A DNA stretch of 64,000 nt from Cetobacterium sp. NK01 (GTDB lineage Bacteria > Fusobacteriota > Fusobacteriia > Fusobacteriales > Fusobacteriaceae): contig NZ_JANIBO010000002.1 of the NCBI RefSeq assembly GCF_024506395.1, forward strand, positions 186,001 to 250,000, written 5' to 3'. The position numbers were made by a program, and so were the translations under genes. This document shows, piece by piece, positions 26,739 to 36,233 of the stretch. The notes below the pieces were generated by a model that worked only from the letters and a program-made list of their open reading frames with translations, was not told the origin of the DNA and did no database searches. Each line of letters begins with the position of its first letter. Positions within the stretch are counted from its first letter, which is position 1.

Positions 26739-27377
26739 CTATACACTGTCATTAACTACATTCAAAATTTCATCCTTAATCTCCTTTGAAGATATCAAGA
26801 TTCTTTCTAACTGATTTAAAGTTTCCATTTTAAATATCTCATCGTTTAAACTACTTAAGTTTATCTTAACATTTAAAATTCCACCCTCTATCCCCGAATA
26901 TAATAATATTGTAGATACACCCAAATCTGTAATTGCATTTTTATTTCCATATTTTAATATAATTTTTAATAATTTTAAAGTTTTTTCTGAAATTTTACAA
27001 ATTTCTAAAGGTGTTTCAATAGCTAATTTTAAATTATTTTCTATTGTTATTCTTCTTATTTTTATTTCATCTTCTGTTTCTTTAGGAAGTTTATATCCTG
27101 CCATAACTAGGTTATATGCTACTGTATCTTTATCAATTAATTCTTCTAGTATTCTTCTACAATCATTAAGCTCGTCAAAAGCAGATTTAAAATTTTTTTG
27201 CTCCCATTCAGGTAATTCCTTAAATTTTTTTTTATCAAAAGTTAAATGAGCAACCATTCGTCCTAAAGTGCATCCTAGTGCAGATACTAAAGCAGATACT
27301 GATCCTCCACCAGGGGCTGGACTTTTTGAATCTACTATATTTAAAAAATCATTGACCGATAAATCTACTAACTTCAT
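26739..27377 (-). CDS. formiminotetrahydrofolate cyclodeaminase
   Basis: 212 residues, the stand-alone FTCD_C domain: KLVDLSVNDFLNIVDSKSPAPGGGSVSALVSALG, whose PAPGGGSVSA loop is the family signature, followed by KDTVAYN. It converts 5-formiminotetrahydrofolate to methenyltetrahydrofolate and ammonia. It partners the separately encoded glutamate formiminotransferase two genes upstream. Eight bases after hutI; last gene of the operon. Confidence 0.93.
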   Translation of the reverse strand: MKLVDLSVNDFLNIVDSKSPAPGGGSVSALVSALGCTLGRMVAHLTFDKKKFKELPEWEQKNFKSAFDELNDCRRILEELIDKDTVAYNLVMAGYKLPKETEDEIKIRRITIENNLKLAIETPLEICKISEKTLKLLKIILKYGNKNAITDLGVSTILLYSGIEGGILNVKINLSSLNDEIFKMETLNQLERILISSKEIKDEILNVVNDSV

Positions 27378-27385
27378 TTTCCCTC

Positions 27386-28633
27386 CTATTTTTTAAAAAC
27401 TAAGCATCCATTTTTAAAAACTTTTTTTGTATGATTTACTCCAAAATGATATAAAATATACTCTATATTTTTTGCATCAAACATTACAAAATCAGCCTTT
27501 TTTCCCTCCTCGATAGATCCAATTCTCTTTTCTCTTCCAATGGACTTTGCAGCATTTATTGTCACTGCTTTAAAAATCTCTTTAGGTTTCATTTTTAATT
27601 TTAATGCTGCTATTTGCATAATTAACTGCAGATTTTCTGTTGGACATGATCCTGGATTGTAATCTGTAGATAAAGCAACCTGTACTCCTTCATCTATCAT
27701 TTTTCTTGCAGGAGCATAATTTTTACCTAAACTAAATGATGTCCCTGGTAAAATATTTGCGATTGTTTTGCTATTTTTTAAAGCCTCTATTCCCTCTTGA
27801 CTTATTGCCATTAAATGATCAGCAGAGTACATATTTAATTCTTTTGCTAACTCAGCTCCCTTGGTATTCACAATTTCATCTGCATGTATTCTTAATTTAA
27901 ATCCATATTTTTGAGCTTCTAAGTACATTCTTTTACTTTCCTCATTGGAAAATACTCCCTCCTCACAAAATACATCAAAAAATTCAGCTAAATTTCTTTC
28001 TTTTATTATTGGTAATAAATCAATTACTTTTTGTATATACTCATCCCGTTTATCTCTATATTCTTGGGGTAATGCGTGGGCTCCCATAAACGTTGATACA
28101 ATTTCTATTTCTTGCTCATGGTTTAATCGCTCGTTAACTCTTAATTGCTTTAATTCTGTCTCATTATCAAGTCCATATCCACTTTTAGATTCCACAGTTG
28201 TAACTCCAAAAGAAAGCATTGTTCTTAATGTTTTTTTTGCCTTATCTAAAAGCTCATCCTCTGATAATTCTTTCGTTGCTTTTACACTGCTTAAAATTCC
28301 TCCCCCCTTTTTTAAAATATCTATATATGGAACCCCTTGAATTTTATCTAAAAATTCATTTTCTCTAGAGCCTCCGTGCACTAGGTGAGTATGAGAGTCT
28401 ATCATTCCTGGAACTACTACACATCCTTCTGCATCAACTAGTTTTGTTGTAAATTTTATCAATTTCGATGGAACTTCTCCATGACCAACTGTCATTATTT
28501 CATTTCCTGAAATAGCTATATATCCATTTTCTAAAATCTCTATATTTTCCATCGGACTTTCATTCTCTTTTAATGGCAATTCTTTTCCAGTAACTAATTG
28601 ACCTATGTTGTAAATTATTAAATCTGCATTCAT
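27386..28633 (-). CDS. hutI: imidazolonepropionase
   Basis: 415 residues. Amidohydrolase fold with DSHTHLVHGGSRENEF near the N-terminal third, FKLRIHADEI and the SADHLMAIS motif, then STDYNPGS with the metal Asp. It hydrolyses imidazolone propionate to N-formiminoglutamate. Located between ftcD and the cyclodeaminase. Its substrate is made by urocanase, for which there is no gene here. Confidence 0.95.
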   Translation of the reverse strand: MNADLIIYNIGQLVTGKELPLKENESPMENIEILENGYIAISGNEIMTVGHGEVPSKLIKFTTKLVDAEGCVVVPGMIDSHTHLVHGGSRENEFLDKIQGVPYIDILKKGGGILSSVKATKELSEDELLDKAKKTLRTMLSFGVTTVESKSGYGLDNETELKQLRVNERLNHEQEIEIVSTFMGAHALPQEYRDKRDEYIQKVIDLLPIIKERNLAEFFDVFCEEGVFSNEESKRMYLEAQKYGFKLRIHADEIVNTKGAELAKELNMYSADHLMAISQEGIEALKNSKTIANILPGTSFSLGKNYAPARKMIDEGVQVALSTDYNPGSCPTENLQLIMQIAALKLKMKPKEIFKAVTINAAKSIGREKRIGSIEEGKKADFVMFDAKNIEYILYHFGVNHTKKVFKNGCLVFKK

Positions 28634-28654
28634 AAACTCACCTCATAAAAATTC

Positions 28655-29551
28655 TTATTTCAACAATTCATTTTCGATTATTTTGTCAACTTTAAATCCA
28701 TCTAATCCCAGATAGTATTCAATTGAATCAGAAAGTGCTTCCATCGGAACTGCGCCTATTATTTCACTTCCAAGAACATTAACTCCGTATCTTCTAGCTT
28801 CCATCTTAACAGCTTCAAAAACTCTATAGATTGGATTTTTTTTATAATCTTTTATATTCATAGTAACTTGAACAATCCCTTTTTCCTTCATTTCAGCTGG
28901 TCCAGCCTGAATAAATCTAAATCCACCACTTGAAAATCTTATAGCTTTAGATATCTCTTTAGCTATGTTTATATTTGTTGTATCTAAATTTATATTAAAT
29001 GCTATTAATGGCATTCTCCCTCCAACAGCTGTAACTCCTGCTGTTGGATGAGGTGCTCTCTCTCCAAAATCTGGTTTCCATTCTTCTATCTTTAACTTTT
29101 CTTTCATCCCTTCATACTCACCTTTTCTAATAGAAGGAAGAGAAACTCTATTTTGAGCTGTTGCAGATTCTTCATATAAAAATATTGGTACTCTATACTC
29201 TTCCCAAATTTTTTGAGCTACTATTTTTGAAATCTCTACACATTCAGCCATTGTTATATCTTTTATAGGAATAAATGGAATAACGTCTGTTGCTCCCATT
29301 CTTAAATGTTCTCCTTTTTGAGTATTCATATCTATTAATTCTGTAGCTATTCCTACAGACTCTACTACAGCTTTTATTATATCTTCAGGCTCACCTATCA
29401 CAGTTATTACAGTTCTATTGTAATCTGCATCTGGTTCACATCCCATAAATTTTATATTTTTATTTTTTTTAAACGGTGCTGCTATTTTTTCTATCTTTTC
29501 CAAATCCTTTCCTTCACTATAATTTGGAACACACTGAACTAATTTTTTCAT
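28655..29551 (-). CDS. ftcD: glutamate formiminotransferase
   Basis: 298 residues, the formiminotransferase half only: VQCVPNYSEGKDLEKIEKIAAPF (signature VPNxSEG), GMGATDVIPFIP-type RMGATDVIPFIPI, and the substrate-binding GERAPHPTAGVTAVGGR. It moves the formimino group of formiminoglutamate to tetrahydrofolate, yielding glutamate. The cyclodeaminase half is a separate gene in the same operon. Confidence 0.94.
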   Translation of the reverse strand: MKKLVQCVPNYSEGKDLEKIEKIAAPFKKNKNIKFMGCEPDADYNRTVITVIGEPEDIIKAVVESVGIATELIDMNTQKGEHLRMGATDVIPFIPIKDITMAECVEISKIVAQKIWEEYRVPIFLYEESATAQNRVSLPSIRKGEYEGMKEKLKIEEWKPDFGERAPHPTAGVTAVGGRMPLIAFNINLDTTNINIAKEISKAIRFSSGGFRFIQAGPAEMKEKGIVQVTMNIKDYKKNPIYRVFEAVKMEARRYGVNVLGSEIIGAVPMEALSDSIEYYLGLDGFKVDKIIENELLK

Positions 29552-29564
29552 TTTACTCCCCCAA

Positions 29565-31097
29565 TTACATTTTTAACTTTCCTACATTTTCTTCAACTTT
29601 TTCAATTATTTTATTAGTTTTTATTAACTCTTCAACTTTTTCAATATCTATATACATAACTCTATCTTTATCATAAAATTCTACGATTTCCCTTACTAAA
29701 GTATGAGCTTCATTTGTCCCTTTTCCTAATCTTTTAACATCTCTTAAATCTATTCCTTGGCATGCAGCTAAAATCTCCATTGCAACAACTTTTCTTACAT
29801 TTCCTAAAATTTCATTGGCTTTTCTTGCCGCTATAGTTCCCATTGATACATGGTCCTCTTGATTAGCTGACGATGGTATAGAGTCAACTGAAGCAGGATG
29901 AGCTAAAACTTTATTTTCAGAAACTAATGAGGCTGCACTATACTGAACTATCATAAATCCAGAGTTTACTCCTCCATTTTCAACTAAAAATGCAGGTAAT
30001 CCATTATTTAAAGATGGATTAACCAATCTTTCTAATCTTCTCTCAGATATATTAGCCATTTCAGCTAAAGCTATTCCCAAAAAATCAAATGGTAATGCCA
30101 TTGGCTGCCCATGGAAATTTCCACCTGATAATACCTCATTCTCATTTGGAAAAATAATAGGATTATCTGTAACTGCATTCATTTCTATTTCTACTTTTTC
30201 TCTTATATAATTTAAAGCATCTTTACTTGCTCCATGAACTTGAGGTGTACATCTTAATGCATACGGGTCTTGAACTCTTAATTCTCCCTGTTTTGTTATT
30301 GATGTACTATTTTTTAAAATTTTATTTATATTTTTTGCAGTATTAATTTGACCTAAGTGTCCTCTAACTTCTTGAATTTTTGGATCAAAAGCACAAATTA
30401 TTCCATTTAATGCTTCCATAGATAAACTTGCTGCAATATCTAAATGTTTCATTAAATTTATTGCATCATATATAGCGTGAGCTCCAATAGATGTCATAAC
30501 TTGTGTTCCATTAATAAGAGCCAATCCTTCTTTAGAAGATAAACTTTTTATAGGTTTGACTTTAGCTTTCTTTAAAGCTTCTTCACCTTCATAAAGCTCG
30601 CCTTTATAATATGCTTTTCCTAAACCAAGCATAACTAAAACCATATGAGATAGTGGAGCTAAGTCTCCCGATGCACCTAATGATCCTTTTTCAGGTATAT
30701 AAGGAGTCACACCTTTATTAATCATCTCTACCAATAGATCTAAAACTTTCTGACGTATTCCAGAATGTCCTTGAATTAAATTATTAACTCTTAATAACAT
30801 TATTCCTCTAACTTGATCTATTGCTAGTGGATTTCCAACGCCACAAGCATGACTTATTATTAAATTTCGCTGTAAAGTTGCAGTTTCCTCTTTAGAAATA
30901 ACTGTATCTGAAAATTTTCCAAATCCCGTCGTTATTCCATAAGATATTTTTCCCTCTTCTATGTAGTCATCAACTAATTTTCTTGCAATGGCAACTTTTT
31001 CTTTAGCCTCTTCTGAAATTTTTACTTCATAACCATTTCTTGTTACATTAATTAAATCCTCTAAAGTTAGTCTTTTGTTTCCTATTAGTAGTTCCAA
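29565..31097 (-). CDS. hutH: histidine ammonia-lyase
   Basis: 510 residues. The cofactor-forming triad A142-S143-G144 (GSLGASGDLAPLSH) has the same numbering as the Pseudomonas enzyme, and GGNFHGQP and NQEDHVSMG are conserved active-site segments. It deaminates histidine to urocanate. Start is probably TTG, ten bases after AGGAGG; no ATG fits. Second gene of the operon, after the transporter. Confidence 0.96.
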   Translation of the reverse strand: MELLIGNKRLTLEDLINVTRNGYEVKISEEAKEKVAIARKLVDDYIEEGKISYGITTGFGKFSDTVISKEETATLQRNLIISHACGVGNPLAIDQVRGIMLLRVNNLIQGHSGIRQKVLDLLVEMINKGVTPYIPEKGSLGASGDLAPLSHMVLVMLGLGKAYYKGELYEGEEALKKAKVKPIKSLSSKEGLALINGTQVMTSIGAHAIYDAINLMKHLDIAASLSMEALNGIICAFDPKIQEVRGHLGQINTAKNINKILKNSTSITKQGELRVQDPYALRCTPQVHGASKDALNYIREKVEIEMNAVTDNPIIFPNENEVLSGGNFHGQPMALPFDFLGIALAEMANISERRLERLVNPSLNNGLPAFLVENGGVNSGFMIVQYSAASLVSENKVLAHPASVDSIPSSANQEDHVSMGTIAARKANEILGNVRKVVAMEILAACQGIDLRDVKRLGKGTNEAHTLVREIVEFYDKDRVMYIDIEKVEELIKTNKIIEKVEENVGKLKM

Positions 31098-31114
31098 ATC
31101 AATCCTGCCTCCTT

Positions 31115-32413
31115 TTAAAATAATACTCCTCCAATAACTCCTGCTATAATAAGTGGTATGTTATAATGCATAAATGTTGGAATACAAGTATCCCTTATAT
31201 GATCATGTTGGCCATCAGCATTTAATCCTGCTGTAGGTCCCAACGTTGAATCCGAAGCTGGAGAGCCTGCATCCCCTAAAGCACCAGCACACGCTATTAA
31301 TACAATTGTTCCCATTGGAGATATACCTAACTCCATACATAATGGTACATAGATTGCTGCCAAAATTGGTATTGTCCCAAAAGAAGTTCCTATTCCCATT
31401 GTTACAAATAATCCAACTAATAACATTACAAAAGACCCCATCAATTTGCTTCCACCTACAACTCCTACAACTCCTTGAACTAATGGTGCTATAGCTCCAG
31501 TTTCTCTTATTACACTTCCGTAACCTGCAGCAACTAGCATGATAAAAGCTATTAATCCCATTATTCCAATACCACCACTTATCAACCCATCAATTTCATT
31601 CCATCTAATAACTTTTGTAGCCAGCATAAATCCTATTGCTACAATAGCTCCCAATGGTAATGAACCTGTATATAGTTGTATTCCAAAAGCTATAATTGCA
31701 GATATTAACGTGTACCAATGTTTTAGTTCCATTTTTTCTGGAACATCTTCATGGATTCCTCCTATTGATAAATTTTTGTACTCTCTTGGTTTACTATAAC
31801 TTGCAAAAATTGCAATTAAAAGTCCAATTAGCATAGCAATTCCTAGAATCCAAGTTGCTTTCCAAACTTGATTTAGTTCTATATTCATTCCATTACTTAC
31901 AATTTGATCTCTTATTATTCCATGGAATATTAAACCAAAACCTACTGGAAGGACAATATACGGCATTTTTAATCCAAATGTTAGCGAACATGCCATTGAT
32001 CTTCTATCCATTTTTAAACTATCCATTAACTTTAATAAAGGAGGTATTAAAATTGGAATAAAAGCTATATGAACTGGTATTAAGTTTTGAGAAAAACAAG
32101 CTATTACAGCTATTATTAAAGCTAGTATCCATTTTTTCCCACTTACTACTTTAGAAATCTTTTTTGATAATAAAGCTGCTACTCCTGTACTATTAATAGC
32201 TACTGCTAAAGTACCCAAAAGAATATAACTTAAAGCTGTTTCAGAGTTTCCTCCCATCCCTCCTATTAAAGTTCTCATAGTTTCATTAACACCTATTCCC
32301 GAAGTTGCTCCTGCTACCAAAGCTGCCACTAATATTGCTAGAATTACATTTAATTTTAATAAACTTAGTACAATCATAGTAGTAACCGAAAGTATTACTG
32401 GATTAAAAATCAT
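31115..32413 (-). CDS. Na+/H+ antiporter-family permease, probable histidine or urocanate transporter
   Basis: 432 residues with about eleven hydrophobic segments, related to the NhaC-type antiporter families: PVHIAFIPILIPPLLKLM, GIGTSFGTIPILAAIYVPL, and GALGDAGSPASDSTLGPTAGLNADGQHDH near the C-terminus. Members near amino-acid pathways often act as amino-acid/cation carriers. As first gene of the hut operon, histidine uptake is the simplest guess. GGGAGG precedes the ATG. Confidence 0.8.
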   Translation of the reverse strand: MIFNPVILSVTTMIVLSLLKLNVILAILVAALVAGATSGIGVNETMRTLIGGMGGNSETALSYILLGTLAVAINSTGVAALLSKKISKVVSGKKWILALIIAVIACFSQNLIPVHIAFIPILIPPLLKLMDSLKMDRRSMACSLTFGLKMPYIVLPVGFGLIFHGIIRDQIVSNGMNIELNQVWKATWILGIAMLIGLLIAIFASYSKPREYKNLSIGGIHEDVPEKMELKHWYTLISAIIAFGIQLYTGSLPLGAIVAIGFMLATKVIRWNEIDGLISGGIGIMGLIAFIMLVAAGYGSVIRETGAIAPLVQGVVGVVGGSKLMGSFVMLLVGLFVTMGIGTSFGTIPILAAIYVPLCMELGISPMGTIVLIACAGALGDAGSPASDSTLGPTAGLNADGQHDHIRDTCIPTFMHYNIPLIIAGVIGGVLF

Positions 32414-32457
32414 ATTAGCCCTCCCTATTAATTTTTTAACTTCTTTTAGTGGTACTA

Positions 32458-32486
32458 ATATTACCTCACAGTTATTTTGAAGTCAA
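32458..32486 (-). promoter_or_regulatory. promoter of the hut operon
   Basis: On the minus strand TTGACT, 17-base spacer, TAATAT, about 45 bases before the transporter start. Confidence 0.75.
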
Positions 32487-32498
32487 TAGCAAAATAGA

Positions 32499-32540
32499 AA
32501 AAAGCTCTCTTTACTAAATCATTAGTAAAGAGAGCTTTTT
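32499..32540 (-). terminator. terminator of hydE-hydG-hydF
   Basis: Perfect 19-bp stem (AAAAAGCTCTCTTTACTAA and complement) with a 4-base loop, immediately after hydF. Confidence 0.9.
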
Positions 32541-33726
32541 ATTTAAATATTTCTAAAGATTTATCTAAAATTCCAGTCACTTCTGCTATAACTAATCCAT
32601 AGTTAGTTATAGCTACATTTGCAGACATCGATTCATCTATTCTACTTTGCATTAATTTTTTATTTATCATACATGCCCCACAATGAACTACCAAAGCATA
32701 CTTTGATAAGTCTTCTGGAAAATCTTTTCCACCCATAAAAACAAATTCAATTTCTTTCCCAGTAAATTTTTTTATTAATTTTGGTATTTTCACTCTTCCT
32801 ATATCTTCATGAGATGTATTGTGAGTACAAGTTTCTGCAATTAATATCTTATCTCCATGATTTAAAGATTTAAGTTTTTTTACACCTCTAACTAAATCCT
32901 CTAAATCTCCCTTTTGTCTAGCAAAAAGAATTGAAAAGCTTGTTAATTTAACTCTATTATTTAAAATTTTATCCACATTTTTAAAAGCTTGAGAATCTGT
33001 TACAACTAAATCAATATCTCTAATATCTTCCAAAGCACTTTCTAATTCAGTATCCCTTACAACATAACTTTTTATTCCATGGTCAAGACAATCTCTTATA
33101 AGTTGAACTTGAGGGAGTATTAATCTTCCTTTAGGAGCTTCTGAATCCACAGGTACAACCATCAAAACTTTTCCATCATAGGGAACTAAATCTCCTAAAA
33201 GTTTAGGCTCTTCTTTTTCTTTTTTTATCTCTTTTAAAATATTCTCTTTTAACTTCAAAATCGAATCTCTATCTTTAGTTGAAACAAAAATAGCTTTTGG
33301 AAAAACTCCTCTTATAATCTCTTTTTCATCCTTCGATAAAAGGTCCTCTTTATTTAATACAAATATAAATGGAATATTATATTTTTTCAACTGATGTTCT
33401 TGTTCTTTATAAAATTCTATATCAATTTTTGTAGCATCCATAACTAAAATGGCGAAATCAGTTCTTTTTAATTCTTCTAAAGTTTTTTTTACTCTTAACT
33501 TTCCAAGAGGTGTATTATCCTCTAATCCAGCAGTATCTATAAATAATACTGGCCCAAATGGTAAAAATTCCATAGCTTTTACTACAGAATCAGTTGTAGT
33601 TCCTTCAATTTCTGAAACTATCGCTATATTTTGCTCTGTAATAGCATTTAAAAGAGACGATTTTCCAGAGTTAGTTTTTCCAAAAATCCCTATATGCAAC
33701 CTATTTGAATTTGGGGTATTTTTCAT
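32539..33726 (-). CDS. hydF: HydF, [FeFe] hydrogenase maturation GTPase
   Basis: 395 residues. GTPase domain with P-loop GKTNSGKSS (16-24), DTAGLED and NKED. C-terminal cluster-binding domain with the HydF motif CxH (ETCTHNT) and HCGAC, supplying Cys for the [4Fe-4S] cluster. It is the scaffold that carries the 2Fe subcluster to apo-hydrogenase. Nine bases after hydG; last gene of hydEGF. Confidence 0.96.
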   Translation of the reverse strand: MKNTPNSNRLHIGIFGKTNSGKSSLLNAITEQNIAIVSEIEGTTTDSVVKAMEFLPFGPVLFIDTAGLEDNTPLGKLRVKKTLEELKRTDFAILVMDATKIDIEFYKEQEHQLKKYNIPFIFVLNKEDLLSKDEKEIIRGVFPKAIFVSTKDRDSILKLKENILKEIKKEKEEPKLLGDLVPYDGKVLMVVPVDSEAPKGRLILPQVQLIRDCLDHGIKSYVVRDTELESALEDIRDIDLVVTDSQAFKNVDKILNNRVKLTSFSILFARQKGDLEDLVRGVKKLKSLNHGDKILIAETCTHNTSHEDIGRVKIPKLIKKFTGKEIEFVFMGGKDFPEDLSKYALVVHCGACMINKKLMQSRIDESMSANVAITNYGLVIAEVTGILDKSLEIFK

Positions 33727-33735
33727 AAGCTCCTC

Positions 33736-35127
33736 CTAAAGATACAAATCTCTCTCTCCATTTTTTATTTTTTCTAATTTCTCTAAAGTTAATATTTTAA
33801 TATCTTCTCTTTTTATATTTTCTATCTCTCTTGCTATAACTTTTTCAACTTTTTCTGTTAATTCTAAATCTCCATAATCCACAGCATATTCCATTAAAGT
33901 CAACAATGCATTTGGTGAACAAACATTTTGAATATTTCCACTTTTAGCTAATTGCATAAATCTATCTCCTGTTCTTCCCATTCTATAGCATGCTGTACAA
34001 TAACTTGGTATACAATCTTGATCTAAAAGTTCTTTCAGTACCTCTAAAGGTGTTCTATGATCAGCTAACTCAAATTGTGTCTGAGTTTTACCTTCTTCTC
34101 TGTCTGTATATCCTCCAACATCAGCAGAAGATCCTGCACTTATTTGAGAAATTCCATATTTTATTAACTCTCTTCTTAACTCAGCAGTTTCTCTCGTTGA
34201 AAGAATCATTCCAGTAAATGGAACAGCTAATCTTATTATGGCCACAATATTTCTAAATGTATCATCATCTATTTGATGAGGATATTCATCTAAACTCATT
34301 CCTTCAGCTTTTTTTATTCTAGGTACAGATATTGTATGGAATCCTACTCCATAATGCTTTTCTAAATATTCATTATGCATCATTAACGCTATAATTTCAA
34401 ATTTATAATCTGCTAATCCAAAAAGAACTCCTGCACCAACATCATCTATTCCACCTTCCATTGCTCTATTAAAAGCAGTTAAATGATATTCATAATCTCC
34501 TTTTAGAGATTTAGGATGAACTTTCTCATAAGTTGGCTTATGATATGTTTCTTGAAATAAAATATATGTCCCTATTTCAGCATCTTTTAATTTTTTATAA
34601 TTTTCAACTGTTGTTGCTGCAATATTTACATTTATTCTTCTTATAGAACCATTTTCAAATTTAGTTGTATAAACTGCATCAATAGCTTCTACTACATAAT
34701 CAATAGGTACATTTACAGGATCTTCTCCTAATTCTAAAGCAAGTCTTTTATGTCCCATTTTTTCCAATAATTTAACTTCATTTTGAATTTGCTCTCTAGT
34801 TAATTTTTTTCTTGGAAATTTATTGTCTCTTTTGTATCCACAATATGTGCAGTTATTTACGCAGTAATCACTCACATAAAGAGGTGCAAAAACAACTATT
34901 CTATTTCCATAAATTGATTTTTTTAACTCTCCTGCAATTTCATAAAGTCTTTTTTTTTGATTTTCATCTTTTATCTGTAAAAGAGATGCAACCTCTTTAT
35001 GTGTTAATCCCTCTTTATTACTGGCTTTATCTAATATTCTATCTATCTCTTTATAATCTGTTATTTTAGATTCTTCTAATAGTTTTTCTATATACTCTTG
35101 ATCAATAAAATTTATTTTCTTTTCCAT
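33736..35127 (-). CDS. hydG: HydG, radical SAM tyrosine lyase
   Basis: 463 residues. Radical SAM CxxxCxxC at C89, C93 and C96 (CVNNCTYC) and the C-terminal second-cluster motif CTACYRMGRTGDRFMQLAKSG followed by C. Cleaves tyrosine to give the CO and CN ligands of the H-cluster. The start lies inside the last 16 bases of hydE, with GGAG ten bases before it. Confidence 0.96.
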   Translation of the reverse strand: MEKKINFIDQEYIEKLLEESKITDYKEIDRILDKASNKEGLTHKEVASLLQIKDENQKKRLYEIAGELKKSIYGNRIVVFAPLYVSDYCVNNCTYCGYKRDNKFPRKKLTREQIQNEVKLLEKMGHKRLALELGEDPVNVPIDYVVEAIDAVYTTKFENGSIRRINVNIAATTVENYKKLKDAEIGTYILFQETYHKPTYEKVHPKSLKGDYEYHLTAFNRAMEGGIDDVGAGVLFGLADYKFEIIALMMHNEYLEKHYGVGFHTISVPRIKKAEGMSLDEYPHQIDDDTFRNIVAIIRLAVPFTGMILSTRETAELRRELIKYGISQISAGSSADVGGYTDREEGKTQTQFELADHRTPLEVLKELLDQDCIPSYCTACYRMGRTGDRFMQLAKSGNIQNVCSPNALLTLMEYAVDYGDLELTEKVEKVIAREIENIKREDIKILTLEKLEKIKNGERDLYL

Positions 35128-36158
35128 CTGACATTATCTCCTCTTGTTAGTACTGGCTGAAAACCAGCTTCTAAAATGCTATTTTCAATTTTTAGTTTCT
35201 CTTCTGCTGATTCTTTTCCTAAAAAAACTTTTCCGTTGTACAAAGTATATTTTTTCCTGCATTCCATGGGAGAAAGATTAGGCATAATTACGTTAGCTCC
35301 TGCTTTAAACCCTTTTTCTCTTCCTTTAGGATCTATTGTTCCTAAAGCAGTTGTTGCTGGCAATAATACATCTGGTAAAAGAAGTCTTATTATTGCAAGT
35401 AAAGTAATGGTATCATAAGCAGTTCCTCCTTTTTCATTTTTTAAAGGAGTATCTTCATGTGGAATAAATGGACCTATCCCTACCATATGTGGCCTAAGTT
35501 CTTTTAAAAAAATTAAATCTTTAGCGTAGTCTATCAGTTTTAAATTGGGTAATCCTATTAAAAAACCGCTTCCCACTTGATATCCTATTGCTTTAAGAGA
35601 TTCTAAACATTTTTTTCTATTATCTAAAGACATACTTGGGTGAAGTTCTTTATAAAGTTTTTCATTCACTGTTTCATGCCTCAATAAGTATCTATCTGCT
35701 CCTGCTTCATACAATCTTTTAAAAGACTCTTCTCCTCTTTCACCAAGGGAAAGGGTAATAGCTATATCTGAATATTTATTTTTTAAAGTTTTTATTATAC
35801 TTTCTAAAAGTTCATCAGAAAAATAACTATCTTCTCCGCCTTGAAAAACAAAGGTCCTATATCCTAGGGAATATCCTCTATAACAACATTCTAAAATTTC
35901 ATCTTTAGACAATCTATATCTATTAGCTTTTTTATTAGAAGCCCTAATACCACAGTAAAAACAATCGTACTTACATATATTAGAAATTTCTATTAATCCT
36001 CTAAAAAAAACAGTATTTCCATAATATTGTTTTCTTACTTCATATGCTTTATCTATTAAATAATCTCTATCCTCTTCTGTTAGATTAGTAAGTAATATCT
36101 CTAACTCTTCTTGTGATAAATCATTTTCCATAGATAATTTATCTATTAAATACCTCAC
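35112..36158 (-). CDS. hydE: HydE, radical SAM maturase of [FeFe] hydrogenase
   Basis: 348 residues. CxxxCxxC at C62, C66 and C69 (CKYDCFYC), GGEDSYF SAM motif, and IGPFIPHEDTPL, typical of HydE. Contributes to the dithiomethylamine bridge and diiron precursor. GTG start is supported by GGAGG at 6 bases; the first ATG nine codons later has no site. First gene of the operon behind its own promoter. Confidence 0.95.
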   Translation of the reverse strand: MRYLIDKLSMENDLSQEELEILLTNLTEEDRDYLIDKAYEVRKQYYGNTVFFRGLIEISNICKYDCFYCGIRASNKKANRYRLSKDEILECCYRGYSLGYRTFVFQGGEDSYFSDELLESIIKTLKNKYSDIAITLSLGERGEESFKRLYEAGADRYLLRHETVNEKLYKELHPSMSLDNRKKCLESLKAIGYQVGSGFLIGLPNLKLIDYAKDLIFLKELRPHMVGIGPFIPHEDTPLKNEKGGTAYDTITLLAIIRLLLPDVLLPATTALGTIDPKGREKGFKAGANVIMPNLSPMECRKKYTLYNGKVFLGKESAEEKLKIENSILEAGFQPVLTRGDNVRWKRK

Positions 36159-36188
36159 CCTTCACCTCCAAAAGTATACAATATACCA

Positions 36189-36218
36189 ATTATATACCCT
36201 TTTTATCCAGAAAGACAA
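36189..36218 (-). promoter_or_regulatory. promoter of hydE-hydG-hydF
   Basis: On the minus strand TTGTCT, 18-base spacer, TATAAT, about 30 bases before the GTG start. Confidence 0.7.
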
Positions 36219-36233
36219 GTTTATTTTTTCTTT

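Noticed and set aside
31246-32061. Several plus-strand frames opposite the hut transporter
   Set aside because: Antisense shadows of a membrane-protein gene; rich in Leu/Ile/Phe by complementarity, without ribosome sites or motifs.
36132-36158. hydE starting at the first ATG instead of GTG
   Set aside because: GGAGG is correctly spaced for the GTG; the ATG lacks any site.
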